Positions 1 through 9,603 are shown, counted from the first letter of the stretch. The stretch: DNA of 64,000 nt from Puniceibacterium antarcticum (GCF_002760615.1 NZ_AWWI01000050.1:1-64000); one strand, 5' to 3'. Notes: generated by a model not told the origin, from the letters alone. Numbers and translations are program-made.

Positions 1-142
1 CTCACCACAATGGCACATTGCGATGCCGTCAGGAGGGGCATCCACGCCATCAATAGAGCCCCCCAAACACCTAAGAAGCATTCGTGCAGTAACGCACTGC
101 AGCTTCATCTTTGCGAACAAAGAAAGTGTGTGCCCCATGGCT

Positions 143-161
143 TGATTGATATTATCAATCA
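143..161. promoter_or_regulatory. Perfect palindrome upstream of the fds operon, probable LysR-type operator
   Basis: Arms TGATTGAT and ATCAATCA are exact reverse complements around a 3-base ATT spacer. The inner part fits the T-N11-A rule of LysR-type regulators (T at 146, A at 158). It lies about 80 bases before the fdsG ATG, where an activator of an fds operon would be expected. LysR-type FdsR proteins are known to control related operons, but no LysR gene is visible here; it may lie left of the window. A TTGACG hexamer follows at 163-168 without a convincing -10 partner. Confidence 0.5.
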
Positions 162-239
162 CTTGACGGGGAACCGAAATTGATCCGGAATAATCTGGCA
201 CAGTATGAGTTCTATGCCCATAGAACCAGAAGGCCAGCC

Positions 240-716
240 ATGCAAAACCCGTCGCCAGCCACCACGGATGCTGAAATAGCCAAGTTGATCGAAAGGCACC
301 TTAATCTCGAAGGCCCGCTTTTACCAATTCTGCATGCGCTTCAATCTGCATTTGGGCATGTGCCTGCCCGCGCCATCCCCCTCCTCGCTGAGGCACTCAA
401 CATCACCAAGGCCGAAGTGCACGGTGTCATGTCGTTCTACCACGATTTCCGCGAGGTGCCTGCGGGTCGGCACGTCGTGCGGATCTGCAGAGCCGAGGCC
501 TGCCAGGCAGTGGGTGCGGATGCGCTCGCTGACGCGACTCTCGCCGAATTGGGTATCGCGTGGCATGGCACGACGCCGAACGGCGCCGTGACGATCGAAC
601 CTGTCTATTGCCTTGGTCTTTGCGCCTGTGGTCCCGCCGCAATGGTCGATGACCGGGTGGTTGGGCGCGTCGACCGCGCACACATGACCGCGCTGATGAA
701 GGAGGCAGGCGCATGA
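240..716 (+). CDS. fdsG: NAD-linked formate dehydrogenase, gamma subunit (NuoE-like)
   Basis: Small electron-transfer subunit of the soluble, oxygen-tolerant molybdenum formate dehydrogenase; it carries one 2Fe-2S cluster and works with FdsB in passing electrons to NAD+. The 158-residue protein has a NuoE thioredoxin-like fold with the four cluster cysteines at 83 and 88 (C-x4-C) and 124 and 128 (C-x3-C). I chose the ATG at 240 because AGAAGG lies just upstream and family members begin near here; an in-frame TTG at 180 would add 20 unlike residues. The stop overlaps the fdsB start by 4 bases (ATGA), so the two are translationally coupled. Confidence 0.93.
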   Translation: MQNPSPATTDAEIAKLIERHLNLEGPLLPILHALQSAFGHVPARAIPLLAEALNITKAEVHGVMSFYHDFREVPAGRHVVRICRAEACQAVGADALADATLAELGIAWHGTTPNGAVTIEPVYCLGLCACGPAAMVDDRVVGRVDRAHMTALMKEAGA

Positions 717-2230
717 AGATCTATGTTCCGATGGACAGCGCTGCAAAGGCGCTGGGTGCCGATGAGGTTGCCGCGAAGATCCGTGCTGAGGCGACACGCC
801 GCGGTCTGACCATAGAGCTGGTGCGCAACGGAACACGTGGAATGATCTGGCTTGAGCCGCTGGTTGAAGTTGATGGTGGATCGGGGCGGCAGGCCTTTGG
901 CCCGGTAACGGTTGCCGATGTGCCCGCCCTGCTAGATGGTACGTTAGAGGGCCTTGGCAGGGTCGAGGACATCCCCTTCTTTGCTCGCCAGACCCGGCTG
1001 ACCTTTGCCCGCTGCGGTGTGATCGACCCTGTCTCTCTAAGCGATTACGAGGCGCATGGTGGGCTGTGCGGTCTGCGCCGCGCGCTGTCCATGAGTGCTG
1101 AAGAGATAGTGAGCGAGGTGACCGAGAGCGGCTTGCGCGGTCGCGGTGGGGCTGGTTTCCCAACGGGGATCAAGTGGAACACGGTTCTGGGCGCGAAGGC
1201 GGACCAGAAATACATCGTCTGCAACGCGGATGAGGGCGACAGCGGCACATTCGCCGACCGTATGATAATGGAAGGCGACCCATTTACCCTGATCGAGGGC
1301 ATGTTGATTGCCGGGATCGGCGTGGGGGCGACAAAGGGCTATGTCTATCTGCGCTCGGAATACCCCGATGCCATAAAGGTGATGAATACTGCCGTGGACA
1401 TTGCGCGCGCAGCGGGGGTGCTGGGGCAGGATGTGCTCGACTCGGGCCGGGCCTTTGATATGGAAATACGTGTCGGCGCCGGGGCCTATGTCTGCGGCGA
1501 GGAAACATCGCTGCTGAACTCGCTTGAAGGCAAGCGCGGTGTGGTGCGGGCCAAACCACCACTGCCTGCCTTGGAGGGTTTTCTTGGCAAGCCGACAGTG
1601 GTCAACAACGTCATCAGCCTCGCCACGGTGCCAGTGATCTTTGAGCGTGGCGCCAAGCACTATGCCGATTTTGGCCTCGGCCGGTCTCGAGGCACGATGC
1701 CGGTTCAGATCGCAGGGAACGTAAAGTTTGGCGGGCTGTTCGAAACGGCGTTCGGTATGCCACTGGGCGAACTGGTGAACGATGTTGCGGGTGGCACTGC
1801 CTCGGGTCGTCCAGTCAAGGCGGTGCAGGTGGGCGGACCACTTGGAGCCTACATGCCGCAGTCCAAATTTGACACGCCTTTTGGGTACGAGGAATTCGAC
1901 AAGCGCGGCGGTCTGATCGGCCATGCGGGGATCGTGGTTTTTGACGATAGCACCGACATGCTCAAGATGGCCCGGTTTGCCATGGAGTTCTGCGCCGTTG
2001 AATCCTGCGGCAAATGCACCCCCTGCCGCATCGGTGCAGTGCGTGGGGTCGAGACGATAGACCGGATCCGCCGCGGGGATGCCGACGCAATCCCGATCCT
2101 GACGGACCTGTGCGAGACGATGAAGGACGGATCGCTCTGCGCTCTTGGAGGGTTCACACCGTTTCCTGTCATGTCCGCGCTGACCCATTTCCCGGACGAT
2201 TTCGCCACCCAAAAGGAGGCCGCCGAATGA
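713..2230 (+). CDS. fdsB: NAD-linked formate dehydrogenase, beta subunit (NuoF-like)
   Basis: Diaphorase subunit that holds FMN, binds NAD+ and passes electrons between the FeS chain and the nucleotide. In 505 residues the first 120 or so form the extra N-terminal domain typical of FdsB. The NuoF core follows, with the glycine-rich FMN/NAD loop GRGGAGFP at 143-150, CNADEGDSGTF near 170 and a CGEETSLLNSLEG block. The 4Fe-4S ligands CGKCTPC lie near residue 430, with a further cysteine in LCALGG. It overlaps fdsG and fdsA by 4 bases each, so the three subunits are made from one message. Length and all cofactor motifs are intact. Confidence 0.94.
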   Translation: MKIYVPMDSAAKALGADEVAAKIRAEATRRGLTIELVRNGTRGMIWLEPLVEVDGGSGRQAFGPVTVADVPALLDGTLEGLGRVEDIPFFARQTRLTFARCGVIDPVSLSDYEAHGGLCGLRRALSMSAEEIVSEVTESGLRGRGGAGFPTGIKWNTVLGAKADQKYIVCNADEGDSGTFADRMIMEGDPFTLIEGMLIAGIGVGATKGYVYLRSEYPDAIKVMNTAVDIARAAGVLGQDVLDSGRAFDMEIRVGAGAYVCGEETSLLNSLEGKRGVVRAKPPLPALEGFLGKPTVVNNVISLATVPVIFERGAKHYADFGLGRSRGTMPVQIAGNVKFGGLFETAFGMPLGELVNDVAGGTASGRPVKAVQVGGPLGAYMPQSKFDTPFGYEEFDKRGGLIGHAGIVVFDDSTDMLKMARFAMEFCAVESCGKCTPCRIGAVRGVETIDRIRRGDADAIPILTDLCETMKDGSLCALGGFTPFPVMSALTHFPDDFATQKEAAE

Positions 2231-5160
2231 AAGATTTCATCATCCCGGATGATCGCGACATGGGCACACCTGCCAAGGTGGGCAAGCCTGTAACGCTGAC
2301 CATCGACGGCTTTTCCGTGACGGTGCCGGAAGGCACTTCTGTCATGCGCGCCGCGGCCGAGGCGGGTCTGCAGATCCCGAAACTATGCGCCACCGACAGC
2401 ATTGAGGCGTTCGGTTCCTGTCGTCTTTGCGTGGTCGAGATTGAGGGACGGCGCGGCACGCCCGCCTCCTGCACGACTCCGGTGGCCGAGGGCATGGAGG
2501 TGCGTACCCAATCGAGCAAGGTCAAGAAAATCCGCAAAGGTGTGATGGAGCTTTACATATCTGATCACCCGCTGGATTGCCTCACCTGTGCCGCCAATGG
2601 GGACTGCGAACTGCAGGACATGGCCGGCATGGTCGGTCTGCGCGACGTGCGCTATCAGGCCGGGGTGAACCACTATGATGCCTTGGGCAATGGAACGCTG
2701 GCGCAGGGCGATGCCCGCGCGCGCGCCGGAAGCCGTACGTCGGTTGGGGATCTAGGAAATCCCAACTACATCCCGAAGGACGAATCCAACCCCTACTTCA
2801 CCTATGACCCGGCAAAATGCATTGTCTGTTCCCGCTGCGTGCGGGCCTGCGAAGAGGTGCAGGGCACCTTTGCGCTGACCATCGAGGGGCGCGGTTTCGA
2901 CAGCCGCGTGTCCTTTGGCGCCAAGACCGACAATGCCATGGCGTCGGATTGTGTCAGCTGCGGCGCCTGCGTGCAGGCCTGCCCGACAGCGACGCTACAG
3001 GAAAAATCCATCATCGAACTTGGTACGCCGGAACGCTCGGTCATCACCACCTGCGCCTATTGCGGTGTGGGCTGCTCTTTCAAGGCAGAGCTCAACGGTG
3101 ATGATCTGGTCCGCATGGTGCCCTACAAACATGGCAAGGCCAACCGGGGCCATTCCTGCGTCAAGGGCCGGTTCGCCTATGGCTATGCCACCCATTCCGA
3201 CCGCATCCTGAACCCGATGATCCGCGACAGCGTCGATCAGCCTTGGCAAGAAGTCAGCTGGGACGAGGCGCTGCGCTTTGCCGCGGACCGGATGCGTAGA
3301 CTTCAGGAAAAATACGGCCGCCGGTCGATCGGGGTGATCACATCAAGTCGCTGCACCAACGAAGAAACCTATCTGGTGCAAAAGCTCGCCCGTGGCGTGT
3401 TCATGAATAACAACACCGACACCTGCGCGCGGGTCTGCCATTCGCCCACCGGCTACGGGCTGGGCCAGACCTTTGGCACCAGCGCGGGCACGCAGGATTT
3501 CGATTCCGTCGAACATACCGACGTGGTGATCGTGATCGGGGCCAACCCGACCGACGGGCACCCGGTCTTTGCCAGCCGCCTGAAAAAGCGCCTGCGTCAG
3601 GGCGCCAAGCTGATCGTGATCGACCCGCGCCGCATCGACCTTGTGAAATCTGCCCATATCGCGGCCTCGCATCATCTGCCACTGCGGCCCGGCACGAATG
3701 TCGCCGTCGTCTCTGCCCTGTCGCATGTCATCGTGACCGAAGGGTTGATGGACGAGGCCTATATCCGCGAGCGGTGCGACTGGGATGAATTCCAGGACTA
3801 TGCCGATTTCATCAGCGACCCGCGTCACAGCCCCGAAGCGACCGAACTGCTGACGGGCGTGCCCTCGCAGGATCTGCGCGCCGCGGCCCGTCTGTTCGCC
3901 ACCGGTGGCAAGGGATCAATCTATTACGGCCTCGGGGTGACGGAACACAGCCAAGGATCCACCACTGTGATCGCCATCGCCAACCTTGCCATGCTGACCG
4001 GCAACATCGGTCGCAAGGGTGTGGGTGTGAACCCACTCCGCGGCCAGAACAACGTGCAGGGGGCCTGCGACATGGGGTCGTTCCCGCACGAACTGCCCGG
4101 CTACCGACATGTCAAAGGCCCGGAGGTCCGCGAGATCTTCGAAAAAGCTTGGGGGGTCACCATCGACCCGGAACCCGGTCTGCGCATCCCCAACATGCTG
4201 GACGCGGCGGTCGAGGGCACGTTCAAAGGCCTTTATTGTCAGGGCGAAGATATCCTGCAATCCGACCCCGACACCCATCACGTCGCGGCAGGGCTGGCAG
4301 CGATGGAATGCGTAATAGTACATGACCTCTTCCTTAACGAGACAGCGAACTATGCGCACGTTTTCCTGCCCGGATCGACATTTCTGGAAAAGGACGGCAC
4401 ATTCACCAACGCTGAACGCCGCATAAACCGGGTGCGCAAGGTGATGGCTCCGCGCAACGGCTATGGTGACTGGGAGGTGACGCAGCTTTTGGCCAACGCC
4501 ATGGGCGCGAACTGGCATTACACCCATCCGACCCAGATCATGGACGAGATCGCCGCGACGACGCCCAGCTTTGCCGGTGTCTCCTACGAGGTGCTTGAGG
4601 AAAAAGGCTCGGTCCAGTGGCCCTGCAACGAGGAGCATCCGGACGGCACGCCGCTCATGCATGTCGATGGCTTCATGCGCGGCAAGGGGCGGTTCATCGT
4701 CACCGAATATGTGGCCACCGACGAAAAGACCGGGCCGCGTTTCCCGCTGCTGCTGACCACTGGGCGCATTCTGTCCCAGTACAATGTTGGCGCGCAGACC
4801 CGGCGCACCGCCAACGTGGCTTGGCACGATCAGGACGTGCTTGAAATCCACCCGCACGACGCTGAGGTGCGCGGCGTGAACGATGGCGATTTCATCCGGT
4901 TGGCCTCTCGTGCTGGCGAAACCGCCCTGCGGGCAAAGATCACTGATCGCGTATCGCCTGGGGTGGTTTATACGACCTTCCACCATCCCGACACGCAAGC
5001 GAATGTCATCACTACCGACTTTTCCGATTGGGCCACCAACTGCCCGGAATACAAGGTGACAGCCGTGCAGGTCAGCCCGTCGAACGGCCCAACCAACTGG
5101 CAGGAGGAATATAATGCGCAGGCCGTACAGGCGCGCCGTATCCTTCCGGCGGCGGAATAA
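2227..5160 (+). CDS. fdsA: NAD-linked formate dehydrogenase, catalytic molybdenum subunit
   Basis: Oxidises formate to CO2 at a bis-MGD molybdenum centre in the cytoplasm. The 977-residue protein has an N-terminal 2Fe-2S ferredoxin domain (about 20-95), a NuoG-type Cys/His 4Fe-4S segment, two ferredoxin-type 4Fe-4S clusters (about 195-265), a further 4Fe-4S motif CAYCGVGC at 276-283, then the molybdopterin oxidoreductase core and a C-terminal molydopterin-binding domain. The metal ligand is an ordinary cysteine, Cys404 in ARVCHSPT, followed by the conserved His405; there is no selenocysteine. The ATG at 2227 overlaps fdsB and matches the family N-terminus; an in-frame start at 2014 would lie wholly inside fdsB. 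Confidence 0.95.
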   Translation: MKDFIIPDDRDMGTPAKVGKPVTLTIDGFSVTVPEGTSVMRAAAEAGLQIPKLCATDSIEAFGSCRLCVVEIEGRRGTPASCTTPVAEGMEVRTQSSKVKKIRKGVMELYISDHPLDCLTCAANGDCELQDMAGMVGLRDVRYQAGVNHYDALGNGTLAQGDARARAGSRTSVGDLGNPNYIPKDESNPYFTYDPAKCIVCSRCVRACEEVQGTFALTIEGRGFDSRVSFGAKTDNAMASDCVSCGACVQACPTATLQEKSIIELGTPERSVITTCAYCGVGCSFKAELNGDDLVRMVPYKHGKANRGHSCVKGRFAYGYATHSDRILNPMIRDSVDQPWQEVSWDEALRFAADRMRRLQEKYGRRSIGVITSSRCTNEETYLVQKLARGVFMNNNTDTCARVCHSPTGYGLGQTFGTSAGTQDFDSVEHTDVVIVIGANPTDGHPVFASRLKKRLRQGAKLIVIDPRRIDLVKSAHIAASHHLPLRPGTNVAVVSALSHVIVTEGLMDEAYIRERCDWDEFQDYADFISDPRHSPEATELLTGVPSQDLRAAARLFATGGKGSIYYGLGVTEHSQGSTTVIAIANLAMLTGNIGRKGVGVNPLRGQNNVQGACDMGSFPHELPGYRHVKGPEVREIFEKAWGVTIDPEPGLRIPNMLDAAVEGTFKGLYCQGEDILQSDPDTHHVAAGLAAMECVIVHDLFLNETANYAHVFLPGSTFLEKDGTFTNAERRINRVRKVMAPRNGYGDWEVTQLLANAMGANWHYTHPTQIMDEIAATTPSFAGVSYEVLEEKGSVQWPCNEEHPDGTPLMHVDGFMRGKGRFIVTEYVATDEKTGPRFPLLLTTGRILSQYNVGAQTRRTANVAWHDQDVLEIHPHDAEVRGVNDGDFIRLASRAGETALRAKITDRVSPGVVYTTFHHPDTQANVITTDFSDWATNCPEYKVTAVQVSPSNGPTNWQEEYNAQAVQARRILPAAE

Positions 5161-5162
5161 AC

Positions 5163-5984
5163 ATGGCGGCGCAGCCCATACGCAGCATGGCGGGCCTGTC
5201 CGTTCAGCGTGACAGCATGCGCGAGGTCACGCGCAGCCTGCCTGAAGAAACCCCGGTTGCCATCGTATTCAACGGAACCACCGCCGCTGTGATGATGGCA
5301 ACCCCCGATGACCTGAGGGATTTCGCCTTTGGTTTCGCGCTGACCGAAGGGTTCATCGACGCCCCAGATCAGGTAGAGGGGTTCGAGATCGTGCAGCATC
5401 CCGCAGGAATCGAGGCGCGCTTCTGGATCAGTGCAGAGCGGGCCGCCGCGATGAACGCACGGCGACGCAACATGCTTGGCCCCGTCGGCTGCGGTCTCTG
5501 TGGGATCGACAGCCTTGAGCAGGCCATCCGTCCGCTTCCGGTCCTGACCACCACTGGCGCGATATTTGCGCGGGCCGAGGTCGCGACAGCCACCGATGCA
5601 TTGCGCGATCACCAGCCGCTTCACGACCAGACCCATGCCGTTCACGCGGCGGGGTTTCTGCTTCCGGGCCACGGCATTGTTCTGGCGCGCGAGGATGTCG
5701 GGAGGCACAATGCGCTGGACAAGTTGATCGGCGCGATGGCGCTGTCCGGGCGGGATGCGGCACAGGGTGCCATCGTTCTGACCAGCCGGGTGTCGGTGGA
5801 AATGGTGCAGAAGACCGTGATCGCCGGATGTCCCGTATTGATCGCGGTGTCGGCCCCGACGGCTCACGCACTGCGCCTCGCTCTCGGCGCGAGGCTGACG
5901 CTGGCGGCCTTTGCCCGGGGCGGCGGTTTCGACGTCTATTCCCATCCCGAACGTATCCAGAGCGGAGCCTTCAATGCAGCCTGA
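5163..5984 (+). CDS. fdhD: Formate dehydrogenase accessory sulfurtransferase
   Basis: FdhD-family protein (also called FdsC in fds operons) that transfers sulfur from a cysteine desulfurase to the molybdenum cofactor, which formate dehydrogenase needs for activity. The 273-residue sequence shows the sulfur-relay pair Cys110 and Cys113 in GCGLCGID, the family GFALTEGFI block near 57-65 and REDVGRHNALDKLIG, the FdhD signature. It starts two bases after the fdsA stop and overlaps fdsD, as in other fdsGBACD operons. The function is assigned from family and context. Confidence 0.94.
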   Translation: MAAQPIRSMAGLSVQRDSMREVTRSLPEETPVAIVFNGTTAAVMMATPDDLRDFAFGFALTEGFIDAPDQVEGFEIVQHPAGIEARFWISAERAAAMNARRRNMLGPVGCGLCGIDSLEQAIRPLPVLTTTGAIFARAEVATATDALRDHQPLHDQTHAVHAAGFLLPGHGIVLAREDVGRHNALDKLIGAMALSGRDAAQGAIVLTSRVSVEMVQKTVIAGCPVLIAVSAPTAHALRLALGARLTLAAFARGGGFDVYSHPERIQSGAFNAA

Positions 5985-6192
5985 CAAGATGGTCATGATG
6001 GCCAACCAGATCGCCACATATTTCAAGACTCAGCCGGGCACAGATCAAGCGGAACACGTGGCCGATCATATCAACGACTTCTGGGAACCTCGTATGCGCA
6101 TACAGCTTTCAGAGCATGTCGCTTCCGGCGGGCAGGGTCTGTCACCTTTGGCCCTGGACGCCTGCGCCCATGTCCGGATGCCCGCCGAATAA
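5974..6192 (+). CDS. fdsD: Formate dehydrogenase delta subunit
   Basis: Small 72-residue FdsD-family protein, thought to help assemble or stabilise the FdsGBA complex. The conserved pattern MANQIATYF, a DHINDFWEPRMR block and a C-terminal LSPLALDA stretch fit the family. The ATG at 5974 lies inside the last codons of fdhD (11-base overlap); a GTG/ATG further upstream would give 21 unrelated residues, so the shorter start is preferred. It closes the fds operon, and a separate two-component pair follows after about 70 bases. Confidence 0.88.
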   Translation: MQPDKMVMMANQIATYFKTQPGTDQAEHVADHINDFWEPRMRIQLSEHVASGGQGLSPLALDACAHVRMPAE

Positions 6193-6261
6193 AACGGATG
6201 GTGGCATCGGCGCGCATTCTGCGTCACTCTGTACCGGAGTGGAGCAAATGGGCGCAACCCG

Positions 6262-7632
6262 GTGAGCGAAGTCAGTGACGTCGACAAAGCCGACCTGACC
6301 GCAAGGTTGAGTGAGGCCAACATTCTGGTCGTCGATGACGAACCGGGCATGCGCAATTTCATGGTCAAGACGCTTAGCCCCTATTGCAAGTCGGTAGCCG
6401 AGGCAAAGGACGCGGAGAGCGCCAATGCGCTGCTCGCCCAACGCCACTTTGATGTGATGATCCTCGACAATATCATGCCCGACAGGAAAGGTATCGACTG
6501 GCTGGCCGATCAGCGCAGCCGGGGCGGGTTTACCGATACCATCATGATCACCGCCTATGCCGACCTTGATACCGCCATTCAGGCCATGCGCGCGGGGGCG
6601 GCGGATTTCGTGCTGAAACCATTTCGCTCAAACCAAATCCTGAACGCGGTGCGACGCTGTATCCAGATGACGCAGCTGCGCCGCGAGAACATGCTGCTGC
6701 GGCGCGAACTCGACACAAGCGATATTGGTCGCAAACAGCGTGACAGGCTGATCGGCAGTTCGGCCGCGATTTCGGCAGTGCGCGAGACACTTGACCGGGT
6801 CAGAAACGTGGCGACTCCTGTACTGATCACCGGTGCGTCAGGATCGGGCAAGGAGGTGGCCGCAAGACAACTCCATATGTCCTCATGCCGGGCGGACATG
6901 CCCTTTGTCGCGATCAACTGCGCAACAATACCGGCCGAAATGATCGAAATCGAATTGTTCGGCCATGTCGTGGGCGCATTTCCGGGGGCGGTGTCATCGC
7001 GCGAGGGCCTTTTGCCGTCGGCCCGCGGCGGCACCGTCTTTCTGGATGAGGTCGCAGCACTTGATCCTTCTGCACAATCGGCGCTGCTGCGGGTGATCGA
7101 GGATGGGCTGGTCCGTCCCGTTGGTACCGAACGCGATATCCAGCTTGATCTGCGATTTGTGCTGGCGACCAGTAGCTCGCTGACGCAGGAGGTGGCAGAG
7201 GGGCGGTTCCGCGAAGATCTGTTGTTTCGCATCAACGTTCTGGAAATTGCTATGCCGCCTCTGGGTCAGCGCGACACAGATGTTATCGTTTTGGCGGACC
7301 TTTTCCTGAACGATATTTCCCGGCGTCTGGGCTTGCCAGCGTTGGAAATAGACCCTGTCACGCGCGCGGCCATGCTGCGCCACGACTGGCCTGGCAACAT
7401 CCGCGAGTTGCGCAACTTCATCGAACGCTCGCTCATCTTCGGTCGCTTTCCCATTGATACAATGTCATCGCCGCAAATTGTGAATGGGCGCATCGAACCG
7501 CTTGATCAGGTCGAGCGGCGCGAAATCCTGCGAGCGCTGGAGGCGGTCCGAGGCAATCGTTCCGAAGCGGCGCGGCGCCTGGGCATTTCGCGCAAGACGA
7601 TCGACCGCAAATGCGCCGCTTGGGGATTGTGA
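6262..7632 (+). CDS. NtrC-like response regulator with an altered sigma-54 contact loop
   Basis: DNA-binding response regulator of 456 residues: receiver domain (about 20-135, phospho-acceptor Asp69 in MILDNIMP), AAA+ domain (about 165-400) and a Fis-type helix-turn-helix at 432-456. Walker A reads GASGSGKE (191-198). The loop that normally reads GAFTGA and touches sigma-54 reads GAFPGA (238-243), so the key threonine is proline at 241. Family knowledge says this threonine is needed for sigma-54 activation, so this protein may act on another sigma factor, as Rhodobacter NtrC does. The start is GTG at 6262. Its cognate kinase follows after 3 bases. Position after fds suggests formate or redox-linked control, which is inference. 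Confidence 0.85.
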   Translation: MSEVSDVDKADLTARLSEANILVVDDEPGMRNFMVKTLSPYCKSVAEAKDAESANALLAQRHFDVMILDNIMPDRKGIDWLADQRSRGGFTDTIMITAYADLDTAIQAMRAGAADFVLKPFRSNQILNAVRRCIQMTQLRRENMLLRRELDTSDIGRKQRDRLIGSSAAISAVRETLDRVRNVATPVLITGASGSGKEVAARQLHMSSCRADMPFVAINCATIPAEMIEIELFGHVVGAFPGAVSSREGLLPSARGGTVFLDEVAALDPSAQSALLRVIEDGLVRPVGTERDIQLDLRFVLATSSSLTQEVAEGRFREDLLFRINVLEIAMPPLGQRDTDVIVLADLFLNDISRRLGLPALEIDPVTRAAMLRHDWPGNIRELRNFIERSLIFGRFPIDTMSSPQIVNGRIEPLDQVERREILRALEAVRGNRSEAARRLGISRKTIDRKCAAWGL

Positions 7633-7635
7633 CGG

Positions 7636-9600
7636 GTGACGGCGGTACGGCGCTTCTTCCGCTCGGTCAGGGTGCGGCTTCTGGTGATTGCGCTGCTGCC
7701 GATGCTGGTTTTGCTTCCGCTGATGCTGGGCAGCACGATGATGCGCTGGTCAGGCAAGATCGACGGGATCCTGATCACCAAGGTCAACGGGGATCTGACC
7801 ATCGCGGATCAATATCTGGCGCGCCTGCTGGAAAACTCAGGCGAACGGCTGGATGCACTGGCCAAATCGGTCGCGCTGCGCGACGCGCTGGCAGCTGCGC
7901 CAGAGTCGTTCATCGAAGAGCGTCGGCAGTCGCTGAAGCTTGATTTCCTGTACCTGACGGATGGAACCGAGGGACCCGATGGTTTTGATGTAGCGGGCTG
8001 GCCGGTGGTGCAAAAAGCCATCGACGGGCGCTGGCAAAGTGCAGTGGATATTCTGAAACCCGCGGAGCTCGACGCGCTTCACCCCGGTTTGGCCGCCCGC
8101 GCCGCGATCCCATTGGTTGAAACGCGCGCTGCCATTCCAACAAGCAGCAAGATCGAGGATCGCGGCTTGATCATCCATTCCGCCGCCCCGGTGACCCTAT
8201 CCGACGGGCGCGCGGGCGCGCTTGTGGGCGGGCTGCTGCTGAACCGGAACCTCGATTTCATCGATACCATCAACGCGCTGGTCTATCAGGACAACAGCCT
8301 GCCCGAAGGCAGTCAGGGCACAGCAACCCTGTTTTTGGAGGATCTGCGTGTTTCAACCAATGTCCGCCTGTTCGAGAACGTGCGGGCGCTTGGCACTCGA
8401 GTTTCGACAGAGGTGCGCAATCAGGTGTTGAACGATGGCAAGACTTGGCTCGACCGCGCCTTTGTTGTCAACGACTGGTATATTTCGGCCTATGAGCCGA
8501 TCACCGACAGTCGCGGCGATGCCGTGGGCATGCTGTATGTCGGCTTTCTGGAAACACCGTTCCAGCAGGCCAAGATCAGATCCGTGCTGACCCTCACTCT
8601 GTTGTTCCTGCTGGTTGCTGCGCTGTCGGTCCCTATCTTTCTGCGTTGGGCCGGGCGTATCTTTCTGCCGCTGGAGCGGATGAGCCAGACCATGCTGCGG
8701 GTCGAAGCAGGGGATTTGCAGGCGCGCAACGCGCCACAAGCGGATGACAATGAGATCGCGCAGGTCGCCGGGCATCTGGACGACCTGCTGGACAAGGTGC
8801 AGGAACGCGACCGCCAATTGCGCGAGTGGGGAGAGCAGCTGAACCAGAAGGTAGAGGAACGTACCCGCGATCTGCGGGAAAGCAACCAGAAGCTGGAACA
8901 AGCTACAGAACGCTTGATCAGCACGGAAAAACTTGCCGCCGTGGGCGAGATCACCGCCGGGGTCGCGCATGAGATCAACAACCCGATCGCTGTAATACAA
9001 GGCAATCTGGACGTCGCGCGCGAGATTCTGGGGCCGGCAACCGAGGATGTGCGGACCGAATTCGATCTGATCGACGATCAGGTCTACCGGATCAGTTCAA
9101 TCGTGTCCCGGCTGCTACAGTTCGCGCGACCAGAGGACTATTCTGGTGCCGCCAATATCCTCTTTCCGGCCCAAGTGGTGCGCGACTGCCTCGTCTTGAC
9201 CAGCCATCACATTGAAGCGCAGGACATCGAGCTGCGCTGCGATCTTGCCCCCGAACCCTGTGTTCTGATCTCTCGGACCGAACTGCAACAGGTGCTCGTT
9301 AATCTCATTCTCAATGCCGTTCAGGCCATGCCGGACGGCGGCATCCTTTCCCTTTTGGTGCGTCCCGGCGAAGACAGTGTCGAGATTGAAGTAGAAGATA
9401 CCGGTGACGGCATCTCGCCCGAAACGCTGGGCCGCATCTTCGACGCGTTCTTTACCACAAAACATGGGCGGGGCACTGGCCTTGGACTATCCATCAGCCA
9501 GACTCTCATCAGCAGGGCGGGGGGGCGCATCACGGCCCGCTCGACACAGGGCAAGGGCAGCCGGTTCACGGTCAGCCTGCCCGAGGTTAAAACGATTTAA
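7636..9600 (+). CDS. Membrane sensor histidine kinase paired with the NtrC-like regulator
   Basis: Sensor kinase of 654 residues. A first membrane helix spans about 10-33, then a large periplasmic sensing domain of roughly 280 residues (cache-like by size and position), a second helix at about 316-336, a HAMP linker, a short coiled coil, and a HisKA domain with the phospho-acceptor His445 in GVAHEINNP. The ATPase domain shows N-box NLILNAVQAM, G1 DTGDGI and G2 GTGLGLSIS. The start is GTG, 3 bases after the regulator stop, so they form one unit. The stimulus cannot be read from the sequence; formate or oxalate is a guess from the neighbours. Confidence 0.88.
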   Translation: MTAVRRFFRSVRVRLLVIALLPMLVLLPLMLGSTMMRWSGKIDGILITKVNGDLTIADQYLARLLENSGERLDALAKSVALRDALAAAPESFIEERRQSLKLDFLYLTDGTEGPDGFDVAGWPVVQKAIDGRWQSAVDILKPAELDALHPGLAARAAIPLVETRAAIPTSSKIEDRGLIIHSAAPVTLSDGRAGALVGGLLLNRNLDFIDTINALVYQDNSLPEGSQGTATLFLEDLRVSTNVRLFENVRALGTRVSTEVRNQVLNDGKTWLDRAFVVNDWYISAYEPITDSRGDAVGMLYVGFLETPFQQAKIRSVLTLTLLFLLVAALSVPIFLRWAGRIFLPLERMSQTMLRVEAGDLQARNAPQADDNEIAQVAGHLDDLLDKVQERDRQLREWGEQLNQKVEERTRDLRESNQKLEQATERLISTEKLAAVGEITAGVAHEINNPIAVIQGNLDVAREILGPATEDVRTEFDLIDDQVYRISSIVSRLLQFARPEDYSGAANILFPAQVVRDCLVLTSHHIEAQDIELRCDLAPEPCVLISRTELQQVLVNLILNAVQAMPDGGILSLLVRPGEDSVEIEVEDTGDGISPETLGRIFDAFFTTKHGRGTGLGLSISQTLISRAGGRITARSTQGKGSRFTVSLPEVKTI

Positions 9601-9603
9601 AAT

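Noticed and set aside
1-136. Open minus-strand frame reading off the left edge (from ATG near 136)
   Set aside because: Only about 45 codons are visible, cysteine-rich and with no family I recognise; plus-strand frames in the same stretch are equally open, so a gene cannot be supported.
1037-2212. 391-codon open frame on the minus strand
   Set aside because: Antisense to fdsB, which has all family motifs; the antisense product has no domain features.
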